The notes beneath the pieces are model-generated. The model ran no database searches. It was not told the DNA's origin and was given only the letters and a program-made list of their open reading frames with translations. Shown piece by piece: positions 27,005 to 36,194 of a DNA stretch of 64,000 bases (its first letter is position 1; every line of letters begins with the position of its first letter). A program made the position numbers and the translations under genes. Source of the DNA: Bin55 sp963664665 (GTDB lineage: Bacteria; Pseudomonadota; Gammaproteobacteria; Pseudomonadales; Azotimanducaceae). The DNA is taken from contig CAXXMH010000007.1 of the NCBI GenBank assembly GCA_963664665.2, positions 62,001 to 126,000 of the forward strand, read 5' to 3'.

Positions 27005-27835
27005 ATGAAAACACCAATCAGTCTCAGTCTTGTATGCCTGCTGTGGATGAGCACTAACAGCCTTGCCGATGAGCAGGTTCACGATTCTTCTACCGATATC
27101 AGCAGTGAATCTAAAAGTGCTGAGCTGTGCACCGACTTAGGACCTCAAACTCCGCGAGACATCAGTGATCCACATGGTCTAAACACCGAATCGTTCACGA
27201 TGGCACCGCCAGCAGAAGAGATGAATCTATGCAACATCCATACGCATACCAATGCCGAACACAAGGGACCTGGATTTAGCGTTTTTGTCGGCGATACTGA
27301 CAATGGTGGATATGCCTGCAACGAGACGTCCGAACTCACTGACGCGGAGTTAGCACCCGCTACAGGTGCGTTTCAAGGCGTTAAACCTGGTGACACGATC
27401 GAAGTACATTGGGTTCACACCTCCTGCGACGCAACGCCAGGCGAAGGTCTAGGCGCTTGTGTACCGGAATCCTGCACGGATCCGCTATTGCGCGTCGAAG
27501 CCCAAGTATTCCTCGTTGTGAACGACCCTATTGCCGGCAATTTCAATGAGATGGCCTACGGCGGAAACGTCATCAACGGTCGACACCAAGCCAAATCCAT
27601 ACCAACATCAACCGGTGAACCCGTTCTATTCCGTGGTTCAACGACGGGACCTTCCTACGATCAATACAAATGTTCAGAAGCGAGAGTAACGTGGAACGTC
27701 AGACCGCAATGCACAAAGCTGGATATCAGTTCGTTGCATAGATGGGCGGCGAGTGGTAATGTGTTTAATGAAAGCTCTTCACACGGCGTGAGGCAATTGG
27801 TGACCTCGCCTGAGTTGCTCGCACCTATCGAATAA
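27005..27835 (+). CDS. Exported delta-class carbonic anhydrase
   Basis: 276 aa. A signal peptide (MKTPISLSLVCLLWMSTNSLA) directs it to the periplasm. The core carries LCNIHTHTNAEHKGPGF, with candidate zinc ligands H79, H81 and H86, then GDTIEVHWVHTSCD, with H135 and H138, the hallmarks of delta-class enzymes first known from diatoms and later from marine bacteria. Several Cys residues fit disulphides. ATG 27005 has AGG upstream; an upstream in-frame start at 26876 is unlikely because it would bury the signal peptide. It would interconvert CO2 and bicarbonate outside the inner membrane. Confidence 0.85.
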   Translation: MKTPISLSLVCLLWMSTNSLADEQVHDSSTDISSESKSAELCTDLGPQTPRDISDPHGLNTESFTMAPPAEEMNLCNIHTHTNAEHKGPGFSVFVGDTDNGGYACNETSELTDAELAPATGAFQGVKPGDTIEVHWVHTSCDATPGEGLGACVPESCTDPLLRVEAQVFLVVNDPIAGNFNEMAYGGNVINGRHQAKSIPTSTGEPVLFRGSTTGPSYDQYKCSEARVTWNVRPQCTKLDISSLHRWAASGNVFNESSSHGVRQLVTSPELLAPIE

Positions 27836-27958
27836 CCCGTTACTACGTTCATCCCATAGACTAAATGCCTCTATGGTGATTTCGTGTGGTCATCGAATTC
27901 CCGATGCCTTCTACGTAGGGTTCCCGAAACAACACTTCATTCACTTCGGACTATCTCA

Positions 27959-29812
27959 ATGATCCAGCTGCGCCGTGCGCGACTACAGCAAATCGTCAAA
28001 ACTTGCCTAGTCAGTAGTCTGTTACTCTCAATCCACGTTCTCGGCTCTGGCGAAGCGATCTACACTGAAAAGTGCGCGTTGTGTCACGATAAACCGACGG
28101 ATCCCAAAGTACCCGATCGCCGCACAATGGCACAGTACTACCAATCACGAGTTCTAGACGCGCTCACGTTAGGACGCATGGCTCCGTTCACACAAGGCCT
28201 GAGTGAGGCTGAAATTCAAGAGGTCGCCGAATTCGTTTCTACCCGCAAACCTGACCCGAGTGAAGCAGAGCAACTGCTGCGATGTGAAAACGAAGCTGTC
28301 TCAGCCGAGCCATTGGTTCCACATTGGGGAGTCGACGAGCACAACACACGCTACCAACCGAACAGTGCAATCGATTCAACCAACGTAGGCACACTGAAAC
28401 TGAAATGGGCGTTTGATGTACCTGAGGGCCGCACGATGCGCGGATATCCGGCAGTTTCATCGGACACGATCTTTCTGCCAAATACGACTGGCAAGCTCTA
28501 TGCGATAAGTCGTGAAACGGGTTGTGTGAAGTGGTTTTTTGATGCGGAAGCTGAAATTCGAACCGCTGTCCATCTGTTTAAACTCAATGACGCACCGGTC
28601 TTGTCGATGGGATTGTCATCGAAGGAAATTGTCATCGTGAACGCTATCGACGGCTCGTTGGTGCACCGCGAAAACGTAGCGATATTCGCACAGTCAATGC
28701 TCACCGGTTCCCAACGAGCGTTTGGTGGTGATTTGTATATTCCTCTATCAGCGATTGACGTAGCACTCGCGATGAATCCGATGTACGAATGTTGTGTGTC
28801 GCATGGTGGCGTTCACGCTATGAGTCTTGCTGACTGGTCCATTCGTTGGACAGCGCACACCACCGAGGATGCGAAGCCTACGTACAAGAACGAACTTGAC
28901 GTGCAGATGCAAGGGCCGTCAGGCGCCCCTGTGTGGACGACACCTGCCATCGACGCGAAGCGCAACCAGTTATATATCGGTACGGGCGAAAACACATCCT
29001 CACCTGCGACACACACGTCGGATGCAATCATCGCGTACGATCTGGCTACAGGGGCGGAGAACTGGATTTTCCAAGGTACTGAGAACGACGCATTCAACAT
29101 GGCGTGTGGTCGCCGAATGGGACCGAACTGTCCAAAGGAACGAGGTCCTGACTTTGATTTTGGCGCATCACCGATCTTGACCACCACATCTGAAGGAACA
29201 GATCTGCTGTTAGCAGGACAGAAATCAGGTGATGTTTGGGCACTCAATCCAGATAACGGTGAGCTTGTCTGGCATCGACGGCTGTCGCCCGGATCTGCAT
29301 TAGGCGGCGTTCATTGGGGTATGACGGTCGTTGGTGACGTTCTCGTGGTACCAATTGCTGATCCGGAATTCGTTACCGGGGCGAATCCCGGGGTGTTTGC
29401 GCTTGATACCAAGACGGGCGAGATGATTTGGTCTCACAAAGCAGAACGCGGTTGCGAATTTAGTGGCTTCCGTCGAGCCGTTTCATTGACTGAGTGGCCG
29501 GACTGCCCTTGGCATTACGCCTTCTCTGCTGCCCCTGCAGCAACGAACGATGTTGCTTTTGCGGGTTCATTGGATGGTCGTGTCTTTGCATTCAACATCG
29601 CTGATGGTGAAGTGCATTGGAAATACGACACAAAGCAGGAATTCGAGGGTACCAACGGCACCGACGCTCGTGGCGGCTCTATTGATAATCCCGGCATCGC
29701 GATCGCCGGTAATCAAGTTATGGTGCTATCAGGTTACGATATGTTCGGCCAAATGCCGGGGAACGTCCTTTTGGTATTCGAGTTATCTGAAAAAGAAGCG
29801 ACGGGCGAGTAG
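27959..29812 (+). CDS. Cytochrome c/PQQ-type beta-propeller dehydrogenase (PVA-dehydrogenase-like)
   Basis: 617 aa from ATG 27959. An N-terminal signal (to about VLGSGEA) is followed by a c-type haem domain with C39-A-L-C42-H43 and a Met-containing segment LGRMAPF. Repeated propeller blades follow, each ending with motifs such as GKLYAISRETGCVKW, GDVWALNPDNGELVW and GRVFAFNIADGEVHW. The layout matches polyvinyl-alcohol-dehydrogenase-like quinoproteins, which oxidise alcohols in the periplasm and pass electrons to the haem. Whether PQQ is bound cannot be confirmed. It follows the carbonic anhydrase by 123 nt on the same strand. Confidence 0.85.
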   Translation: MIQLRRARLQQIVKTCLVSSLLLSIHVLGSGEAIYTEKCALCHDKPTDPKVPDRRTMAQYYQSRVLDALTLGRMAPFTQGLSEAEIQEVAEFVSTRKPDPSEAEQLLRCENEAVSAEPLVPHWGVDEHNTRYQPNSAIDSTNVGTLKLKWAFDVPEGRTMRGYPAVSSDTIFLPNTTGKLYAISRETGCVKWFFDAEAEIRTAVHLFKLNDAPVLSMGLSSKEIVIVNAIDGSLVHRENVAIFAQSMLTGSQRAFGGDLYIPLSAIDVALAMNPMYECCVSHGGVHAMSLADWSIRWTAHTTEDAKPTYKNELDVQMQGPSGAPVWTTPAIDAKRNQLYIGTGENTSSPATHTSDAIIAYDLATGAENWIFQGTENDAFNMACGRRMGPNCPKERGPDFDFGASPILTTTSEGTDLLLAGQKSGDVWALNPDNGELVWHRRLSPGSALGGVHWGMTVVGDVLVVPIADPEFVTGANPGVFALDTKTGEMIWSHKAERGCEFSGFRRAVSLTEWPDCPWHYAFSAAPAATNDVAFAGSLDGRVFAFNIADGEVHWKYDTKQEFEGTNGTDARGGSIDNPGIAIAGNQVMVLSGYDMFGQMPGNVLLVFELSEKEATGE

Positions 29813-29821
29813 ACCCGTCGC
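29790..29821 (-). terminator. Terminator for the acyl-CoA dehydrogenase
   Basis: An 8-bp GC stem, GCGACGGG (29798-29805) with CCCGTCGC (29814-29821), lies between two converging genes. On the minus strand it is followed by a T-rich run (the complement of AAAAAGAA at 29790-29797). It overlaps the stop region of the plus-strand dehydrogenase. Confidence 0.65.
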
Positions 29822-29830
29822 CTAGTTGAG

Positions 29831-31108
29831 TTAGCTTCGACCGTAATTCTCGTCGTATTTCCGCAGTTCGGCGCGGCCAACAACTAAGTGGTGGACCTCA
29901 TCGGGACCGTCGGCGATACGTAGGGTTCGTTGACCGGTGTACATACCTGCAAGAGGCGTCCACTGTGAAACACCAGATGCGCCGTGGATCTGAATCGCTT
30001 CATCGATGATTCGACATACACGCTCAGGAATGACAGCCTTAATCATGTGCACCCACACACGAGCTTCACGGTTGCCGAGTACATCCATAGCTTTGGCCGC
30101 TTTCAGGACTAAGAGTCGCATCATCTCGATGTCAATCCTGGCTTTTGACACGAGTTCCAGGTTCTTGCCTAACTGCACGAGCGGCTTCCCAAAGGCTTCA
30201 CGAGACATACCGCGAGTTACAAAAAGCTCAAGTGCTCGTTCCGCTTGACCAATCGAACGCATGCAATGGTGTATTCGACCAGGTCCTAAACGACCTTGTG
30301 AGATCTCGAATCCTCTACCCTCACCTAAAAGGATGTTCTCTTTCGGAACTCTTACGTCATCGAGTTTGATGTGCATGTGACCGTGCGGAGCGTCATCGTG
30401 ACCGAACACAGTCATAGGCTCAATGATGTTTACACCAGGTGTGTCCAAGGGCACGAGGATTTGGCTTTGTTGGAGATGAGGTGCCGCATCAGGACTGGTC
30501 TTGACCATACAGATCATGATCTTGCAACGCTTGTCGCCAGCTCCAGAAATGTAGAACTTTTCTCCGTTAATCACCCACTCGTCGCCTTCTAGTACAGCGC
30601 GTGTACCGATCTGCTTGGCGTCCGAGGATGCTAGATTGGGTTCTGTCATGCCGTACGCTGAACGAATCTCGCCGTTCAGAAGTGGCTTAAGCCACTTCTC
30701 TTTATGTTCTTCAGTGCCGTATCGCTCCAGCACCTCCATATTTCCGGTATCAGGCGCACTACAGTTCAGACACTCTGAGGCGATAGGATTCTTGCCGAGT
30801 TCAGTGGCAATATAGGCATAGTCGAGGTTCTTTAAACCTTCTCCGGTTTCAGCGTCCGGCAAAAAGAAATTCCAGAGGCCATTGCTCTTCGCCTTGTCCT
30901 TCAGACCGCCCAAGATCTCCTCTTGACGTGGAGAAAGGCTCCAACGATCGCCGTGTTCGGCAGCGGCAGCTTGAAACGCAGGTGTTTGCGGTGCGATGTC
31001 ATTTTGAATGAACGTTGTAACCGCAGCGAGCAAGGGTTCTGCTTCTGCGCTCATCGTCAAGTTGTTTAAATCCGCTTCCAGGTCTGGTTGAATGGCAGCT
31101 TCGGCCAT
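29831..31108 (-). CDS. Acyl-CoA dehydrogenase
   Basis: 425 aa. The flavin and substrate region YGMTEPNLASSDAKQIGTRA, WVINGEKFYISGAGD and the C-terminal IHGASGVSQWTPLAGMYTGQRTLRIADGPDEVH (key part RTLRIADGPDEVH) match the ACAD family, close to the group annotated as ACAD10/11-like. It introduces the 2,3-double bond into an acyl-CoA with FAD. ATG 31108 is used. It stands alone on the minus strand, divergent from aroA. Confidence 0.92.
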   Translation of the reverse strand: MAEAAIQPDLEADLNNLTMSAEAEPLLAAVTTFIQNDIAPQTPAFQAAAAEHGDRWSLSPRQEEILGGLKDKAKSNGLWNFFLPDAETGEGLKNLDYAYIATELGKNPIASECLNCSAPDTGNMEVLERYGTEEHKEKWLKPLLNGEIRSAYGMTEPNLASSDAKQIGTRAVLEGDEWVINGEKFYISGAGDKRCKIMICMVKTSPDAAPHLQQSQILVPLDTPGVNIIEPMTVFGHDDAPHGHMHIKLDDVRVPKENILLGEGRGFEISQGRLGPGRIHHCMRSIGQAERALELFVTRGMSREAFGKPLVQLGKNLELVSKARIDIEMMRLLVLKAAKAMDVLGNREARVWVHMIKAVIPERVCRIIDEAIQIHGASGVSQWTPLAGMYTGQRTLRIADGPDEVHHLVVGRAELRKYDENYGRS

Positions 31109-31276
31109 GGCAATTTCTCAATCTCGGGTGAATTCAGCGTGTGCCATTTTATTGGTGGACGATCAGTTTGAATGTAAATGCTGAGTTCCGCATTGATTTT
31201 CTCAATGTGAAGGCTCAAATTAGTAGTAGATGCGACTTCTACAATTTGGCGCGCCTATTCGCTCAGCTAATGCATC

Positions 31277-32539
31277 TTGTCGAAACTCATCCTACCAGTC
31301 GAAGCACCATTCGAGTATGAGTTAGCTCTGCCAGGAAGCAAGAGCATTGCGTTGCGCCAGCTGCTTATCTCCGCCCTCGCTTCTGAAGATTCAACGTTAG
31401 TCGGATTACCGCCTTGTGACGATGTTGATGCGATGCTCGATTGCCTCCAGCGACTCGGCACGAAGTTCAACGGTTCGCTCACAGACGGCCTTCACGTGTC
31501 GCCGAGCTTGAACGTACAGGATGACATCGCGTTAGACGCTCGACAGAGCGGTGTTTCATTGCGACTATTACTCGGCGCCGCAGCGTTACGACAAGGCGTG
31601 ACACGTTTTACGGGCAGTGAGTCGCTCTCGAATCGACCAAACGGTGCGCTGCTAAATGCGATTTCAGAATTAGGTTGTAGCGTAACGTCAAACGACGGGA
31701 AATTACCCATCACGATTAGCAGCGCCCCTACCAATAACGCGAGTACAAGTCTCGACTCGACGCTGTCCAGTCAGTACCTTTCGGCACTCTTGATCGTCGG
31801 TCCTCGTTTCCCTGACGGTTTGAGAATAGAGCTTTTAGATGACGTTGCCAGTGCTCAGTACGTTGCTGGTACGATCGGCGAGATCGAGAAACGCGGAGTT
31901 GCGGTCGATCAACACATGAGCAACAAAGTCTTTCAGATCAAGCCGCAAACCTACAAAGGCGGGTTCGCAAATGTGGAAGGAGACGCATCTGCCGCAACGT
32001 ATCACATGGCGTTAGCAACCTTGCATGGTGGGACGGTCAAGTTAACGAACGTCGGTCGGAAGAGTTGGCAACCAGACTACGGCTTCGTAGCTGTGTGTGA
32101 ACAGTTAGGAGCAAAGGTAGATCAACAGGACTTTTCAACCACGATCCAGGGACCGAAAACACTTCAATCCATCGAATCCATTGACATGTCCAAAATGCCA
32201 GACGCAGCACCGACCTTGATGGCAATCGCGCCATATTTGTCAGAACCGATCAGGATATCCGGTCTCTCGACGCTACGTCACAAGGAGTGCGACCGAATTG
32301 CGTGTCCCGCACTTGAACTATCGCGTGCGGGTATCAAAGTCGAAGAGGGTTCCGACCAATTGACGATCTGGCCTGGTACGCCAAAACCAACGACATTTGA
32401 TACTTACGACGATCATCGCATGGCAATGTCTTTTGCCGTATTAGCGTCGAAAACCAACGGATGTCGTATTAACGATCCGCTGTGTGTAAACAAGACCTAC
32501 ACAAACTTCTGGCGTGACATGAGCCTCGCGTACGGCTAG
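31277..32539 (+). CDS. aroA: EPSP synthase (3-phosphoshikimate 1-carboxyvinyltransferase), divergent
   Basis: 420 aa, normal length. The start must be TTG 31277 because TAA lies three codons upstream in frame. Conserved blocks are LPGSKS at 18-23 with R27, CDDVDAML, LSSQYLSALL, KMPDAAPTL (catalytic Asp), RHKECDRI (Lys, Glu and Arg kept), DDHRMAMSFAV and NKTY. The PEP/glyphosate loop reads QSGVSLR at 90-96 in place of the usual NAGTAMR, with Val at the Thr97 position of E. coli. It performs the sixth shikimate step. No other aromatic-pathway gene is adjacent. Confidence 0.88.
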   Translation: MSKLILPVEAPFEYELALPGSKSIALRQLLISALASEDSTLVGLPPCDDVDAMLDCLQRLGTKFNGSLTDGLHVSPSLNVQDDIALDARQSGVSLRLLLGAAALRQGVTRFTGSESLSNRPNGALLNAISELGCSVTSNDGKLPITISSAPTNNASTSLDSTLSSQYLSALLIVGPRFPDGLRIELLDDVASAQYVAGTIGEIEKRGVAVDQHMSNKVFQIKPQTYKGGFANVEGDASAATYHMALATLHGGTVKLTNVGRKSWQPDYGFVAVCEQLGAKVDQQDFSTTIQGPKTLQSIESIDMSKMPDAAPTLMAIAPYLSEPIRISGLSTLRHKECDRIACPALELSRAGIKVEEGSDQLTIWPGTPKPTTFDTYDDHRMAMSFAVLASKTNGCRINDPLCVNKTYTNFWRDMSLAYG

Positions 32540-32548
32540 ATCGTTCTC

Positions 32549-33748
32549 TTACGAATTCGCAGGGACGATCACGCCCTGCTCAAAAAGCGCTTGCGTCTCC
32601 TCACCCGTGAATCCATACTCACCAAGCACTTCCTCTGCATGCTCACCCAATTCCGGCGAACACTTGAATATGTCTGTCTCGGTTTCGCTAAATCGTCCAG
32701 GCGGTCTGGGCTGACGCATACGACCTCCTAGTGGATGATCGAATTCCATCAACGCACCCATCGCCTTGATTTGAGGATCTTCAATCACTTGAGGTCTGCT
32801 ATTTATTTCGGCGAAAGGTACTTGGTTGGCTTCAAGTCGTTCAACCAATTCCTTCGTGGTGAAATTTTGGTAGCTATCGTTTAGCATTTTCTGGAACAGC
32901 TGGCTGTTCTTTTGTCGTGCCATCGGCGTAGAAAACCGTGGATCATCCAACAACAGATTCGATAGCTCCAGCGCGTCGAAGAGACCTTGCCATTCTCCAC
33001 GTTTAACTGGCATCGTGGCAATGTAGCCATCTTTGGTCTCACGCACGAAGTACGCATGGTTTCCGTACGCCCTGGCAGGTTCTTCTTCACCAACAAACGT
33101 GAAATTCGCCATGCTGTCTGGCCACATAAAAAACAGCGCAGAATCGAGCATGGACACTTGCACCTGCTGACCACGGCCAGTCTGTTCCCTCGCATACAAC
33201 GCTGACGAGATATTCTGAGCTGCGGTAATCGCTGTGAGCTTGTCACATATGAGCGTATTGATCATTTGAGGCTTCTCGACGCTTGGGTCTGCCTGAAGTG
33301 AGGCAACCCCAGAGATCGCCTGAATCACCGCGTCATAAACCCTTCGATTCGCGTACGGTCCTTCAGAACCCACGCCGTTGATGGATGCATAGATCAACCG
33401 TTCGTTGATTTCCTGTAGCTGCTCCCACCCAAAACCCATTCGTTCCATGACGCCGGGCCGATAGTTTTCGACGACTACGTCAGCTTTCGCAAGCATGCGT
33501 CGCAGGACATCTTTACCCTCGACTGTCCGTAAATCAAGCACCATCGATCGCTTGTTTCGATTCATCATCGCAAACGGTCCTGGAACGCCATTTCTTGAAT
33601 TACGTCCACCGACGCGCATGGTGTCGCCTTCGGGCGCTTCGATCTTGACTACATCGGCGCCGTGATCACCTAAGATCGATGTACAGATCGGACCGGAGTA
33701 GATTGCGGTTAGGTCGAGAACTTTGACGCCGTCAAGCGGACCAGCCAT
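32549..33748 (-). CDS. CaiB/BaiF family CoA transferase (class III)
   Basis: 399 aa. The N-terminus GPLDGVKVLDLTAIYSGPICTSILGDHGADVVKIEAPEGD (key part ADVVKIEAPEGD) and the block RKRSMVLDLRTVEGKDVL-like NRNKRSMVLDLR are typical, and the catalytic Asp lies in RRVYDAVIQA. It moves CoA between carboxylic acids through an enzyme-bound glutamyl or aspartyl anhydride. ATG 33748 is 2 nt after the stop of the PhyH gene, so the two are one operon. Phytanoyl-type alpha-oxidation and carnitine or oxalate metabolism are known settings. Confidence 0.92.
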   Translation of the reverse strand: MAGPLDGVKVLDLTAIYSGPICTSILGDHGADVVKIEAPEGDTMRVGGRNSRNGVPGPFAMMNRNKRSMVLDLRTVEGKDVLRRMLAKADVVVENYRPGVMERMGFGWEQLQEINERLIYASINGVGSEGPYANRRVYDAVIQAISGVASLQADPSVEKPQMINTLICDKLTAITAAQNISSALYAREQTGRGQQVQVSMLDSALFFMWPDSMANFTFVGEEEPARAYGNHAYFVRETKDGYIATMPVKRGEWQGLFDALELSNLLLDDPRFSTPMARQKNSQLFQKMLNDSYQNFTTKELVERLEANQVPFAEINSRPQVIEDPQIKAMGALMEFDHPLGGRMRQPRPPGRFSETETDIFKCSPELGEHAEEVLGEYGFTGEETQALFEQGVIVPANS

Positions 33749-33750
33749 GG

Positions 33751-34596
33751 TTAGTTGGCTGATGCTTCTGTTGCGCGTTGCACTTCCCGTAAACGACTCT
33801 GCTCGAGCTCGCGGTCCTGCAGATCCGCCGAACGGTCATAGATAACCTCGCCATTTTTAAGGAACGGTACCGCCATCGACCACAGCTTGCCGCTTGAACT
33901 GTATATTGGCTCTCCGCTATATTGCGCGAGGTAAGCGCGACGACGTCGATCGGTGGTATTCGCGCTGCTGCGATGTAAGCTCGTGCTTGAGAAAACAACC
34001 ACCGAGCCTTTCGGCACAGTAATTTCAATTCCTGGTTCGTCACCGTGGTAGCCAATCAGGTCATTGGTTCCTTCCTCGCTGACGTGGTCAAGCACATGAT
34101 TTCGTGTGCCTACTACTTCGTGAGGGAGTACTGAAATCGTGCCGTTCGCCGGCGACATGTCGTCTAACGCACACCAGCACGTGATGTAAGGCTTGTGGCT
34201 ATTCGTCGGGTCAATGAACTTCACGTATCCACTATCCTGATGCCACGCAAACTTCATGCCCTGTTCTGCGCCTTTTACGACCCATTGTTCAACAAATAGA
34301 TAGGCATCCGGTCCCAGAAAACTGGTCGTGATCTCACGCATTAGCTCACCGAATAAGAAGCGATGCATCTCCGCGCTTTTGCGATAGCGATTGCTGATGA
34401 AGTAACGCTTGCCTTTGTGGGTTATGCCCATGACGTCAAGCTCTTTGTTTTCCATCCACGCGTCGGTGTAGCCGATAAAGTAGCCGCACTCCATTTGGAG
34501 CATGGCTAGCATCTCTGAATCTATGACATTGGGAAGGATGGCAAAGCCATCTTTTTCGAAATTTCGAAGGGCTTCTTCAGGTACTGAGTAGGTCAT
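33751..34596 (-). CDS. PhyH-family dioxygenase
   Basis: 281 aa from ATG 34596; a GTG at 34638 would add 14 residues and lie only 47 nt from the divergent gene. The iron site is H119-x-D121 in FAWHQDSGY with H208 in TSLHRSSANTTDRRRR, which also holds the 2-oxoglutarate Arg. It resembles true phytanoyl-CoA dioxygenase-like proteins more than the 8008/34686 pair. It overlaps the same transcript as the CoA transferase, so the substrate may be a CoA ester. Confidence 0.87.
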   Translation of the reverse strand: MTYSVPEEALRNFEKDGFAILPNVIDSEMLAMLQMECGYFIGYTDAWMENKELDVMGITHKGKRYFISNRYRKSAEMHRFLFGELMREITTSFLGPDAYLFVEQWVVKGAEQGMKFAWHQDSGYVKFIDPTNSHKPYITCWCALDDMSPANGTISVLPHEVVGTRNHVLDHVSEEGTNDLIGYHGDEPGIEITVPKGSVVVFSSTSLHRSSANTTDRRRRAYLAQYSGEPIYSSSGKLWSMAVPFLKNGEVIYDRSADLQDRELEQSRLREVQRATEASAN

Positions 34597-34685
34597 GGGA
34601 GCATAGTTTAGTGATGGATATCGGCTTGTATGATTCACCTGCGCCGAACTAGTGCGCGTTTGAGTACTGATCTAATAAAACTGAC

Positions 34686-35588
34686 ATGACCGAATCTGAT
34701 CCTATCAAAGAACTTTCGCTCGAGAAATACGCCCTTGAGCTAGATACCGAAGGACTCACGATAGTTCCGCCGGAAGTCACTGGCGTCGATTCAGCGCTGT
34801 TCGAGCGGTGCACAGAAGTACTTTTAGCACGATTTTCGGAGATCACCGGTGGTTGTGGCATTACGCTAGAGGATGGACCAACCGACGAGCTGCACTGGCC
34901 GACGCCGCCAAACAGCGGACTGCGACCAAAGGACGCACCTGAACCCACGCAAATGCTGATTCAGCAATTGCTGCAGCTGGATCGTTGTTTTCGGGACTTG
35001 TTCGTCAATCCTGTCACCGATGCGCTGATCGGGCATCTGTTCGGACGATCTCCTCAGAACAAGCGAAACTGGCGTTACAGCAGTACCAACTCATTCGTCA
35101 AATGGCAAGGCGATTACGGTTATGGCGAACATTTGGGACTACACTGCGACCAAGGCGCTAATCCGCTACCGTGGGGCCACACATCACTCACGGCCAACGC
35201 GACTTGGGCTTTAACGACGTATACGAAGGAAGATGGCGCATTGGCTTATGTACCGAAGTCGCATAAATCGAACGCACATCCGAATCATCCATTTGCTTCG
35301 CAGAGTGCTGTTGCAGCAGAGTGTTCACCAGGATCTGTCATCATCTGGCCAGGCACGACATGGCATGGCGCATTCCCTAAGAAAACGAAGGGACTTCGAT
35401 TGAATGCCGTCGCGTACTACCGTCATCACGCAGTTCTCCCACAAGAAAACATGAAAGTCACCATGCGCGATCAACCGTGGGACGATTGTGACGATCCCGA
35501 AGCGATGAAAGAGCTGATTGGCTTTGACGACGCGTTCCCATATGAATCGCAGAATCAAGTGGTACCACAGCTACTGACCGCTGCGTAA
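34686..35588 (+). CDS. PhyH-family dioxygenase
   Basis: 300 aa. The iron site is H153-x-D155 in HLGLHCDQGAN with H227 and R238 in TWHGAFPKKTKGLRL, the same block as in the PhyH protein at 8008, so the two are paralogues. It is divergent from the PhyH gene at 33751 across a gap of about 90 bp, and the VOC gene follows 8 nt after its stop. Cytosolic oxygenase of unknown substrate. Confidence 0.87.
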   Translation: MTESDPIKELSLEKYALELDTEGLTIVPPEVTGVDSALFERCTEVLLARFSEITGGCGITLEDGPTDELHWPTPPNSGLRPKDAPEPTQMLIQQLLQLDRCFRDLFVNPVTDALIGHLFGRSPQNKRNWRYSSTNSFVKWQGDYGYGEHLGLHCDQGANPLPWGHTSLTANATWALTTYTKEDGALAYVPKSHKSNAHPNHPFASQSAVAAECSPGSVIIWPGTTWHGAFPKKTKGLRLNAVAYYRHHAVLPQENMKVTMRDQPWDDCDDPEAMKELIGFDDAFPYESQNQVVPQLLTAA

Positions 35589-35596
35589 TTAGAAAT

Positions 35597-36019
35597 ATGG
35601 CAGGCGCATCGCGTCTACGCATCGGTGAGCATGTGCCGATGCTCGTTTGTGCGGACGTACAAGCCTCAATCCGGTTCTACCGAGACTTACTCGGCTTCAC
35701 TATTGCGGACCGTATGGATGACGTGGGTCTTACAGGTTGGGCTTCCCTCACTCGAGGTAGAAATCGCATCATGCTTACGAGTGCGAGTTATCTGCCTGTG
35801 CCAAAAAAGAACACCGATGGTCGTTTAGATTCAGACGTTATTCACTACTTTCATTGTGAAGACGTCGCTGGCATACGGACGCACCTTCAAAACGCTAGTG
35901 TTGTAGTTAGCGAGTTTTTCGTAAGGTTTTATGGTAAGAAAGAGATTGAGTTTTTGGACCCCGATGGTCGCATGTTGATTTTCGGCGAAGATACCGATGA
36001 GGAACCAACCCCCGAATGA
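35597..36019 (+). CDS. VOC/glyoxalase-fold protein
   Basis: 140 aa. The first half reads VPMLVCADVQASIRFYRDLLGFTIADR, the second closes with EIEFLDPDGRMLIFGED (key parts SIRFYRDLLGF and FLDPDGRMLIF), the paired beta-alpha-beta-beta-beta modules of the vicinal oxygen chelate fold. The metal Glu is present at the C-terminal strand but the His ligand is not obvious. It may be a glyoxalase, dioxygenase or binding protein. Same transcript as the PhyH gene. Confidence 0.85.
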   Translation: MAGASRLRIGEHVPMLVCADVQASIRFYRDLLGFTIADRMDDVGLTGWASLTRGRNRIMLTSASYLPVPKKNTDGRLDSDVIHYFHCEDVAGIRTHLQNASVVVSEFFVRFYGKKEIEFLDPDGRMLIFGEDTDEEPTPE

Positions 36020-36115
36020 GATCAGATGTGTAGTCTGACCGACTAACTGAAAGGTACGAAAAACCGGCCTATTCCAATTGTCACAGTTAGCCAGTTCGCA
36101 GCACTGAAGATTCGG

Positions 36116-36145
36116 CTTGGGCTTCCCATATCAAAGAAGCCCAAG
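36116..36145. terminator. Hairpin between converging genes
   Basis: A perfect 10-bp stem, CTTGGGCTTC (36116-36125) with GAAGCCCAAG (36136-36145), sits between the VOC gene and the converging amidohydrolase gene. No T-run follows on the plus strand, so the terminator call is tentative. Confidence 0.45.
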
Positions 36146-36194
36146 TACGTCGCAACCGTGTGATCCTGTAGGTAACTTACCTATTCAAAATTCA

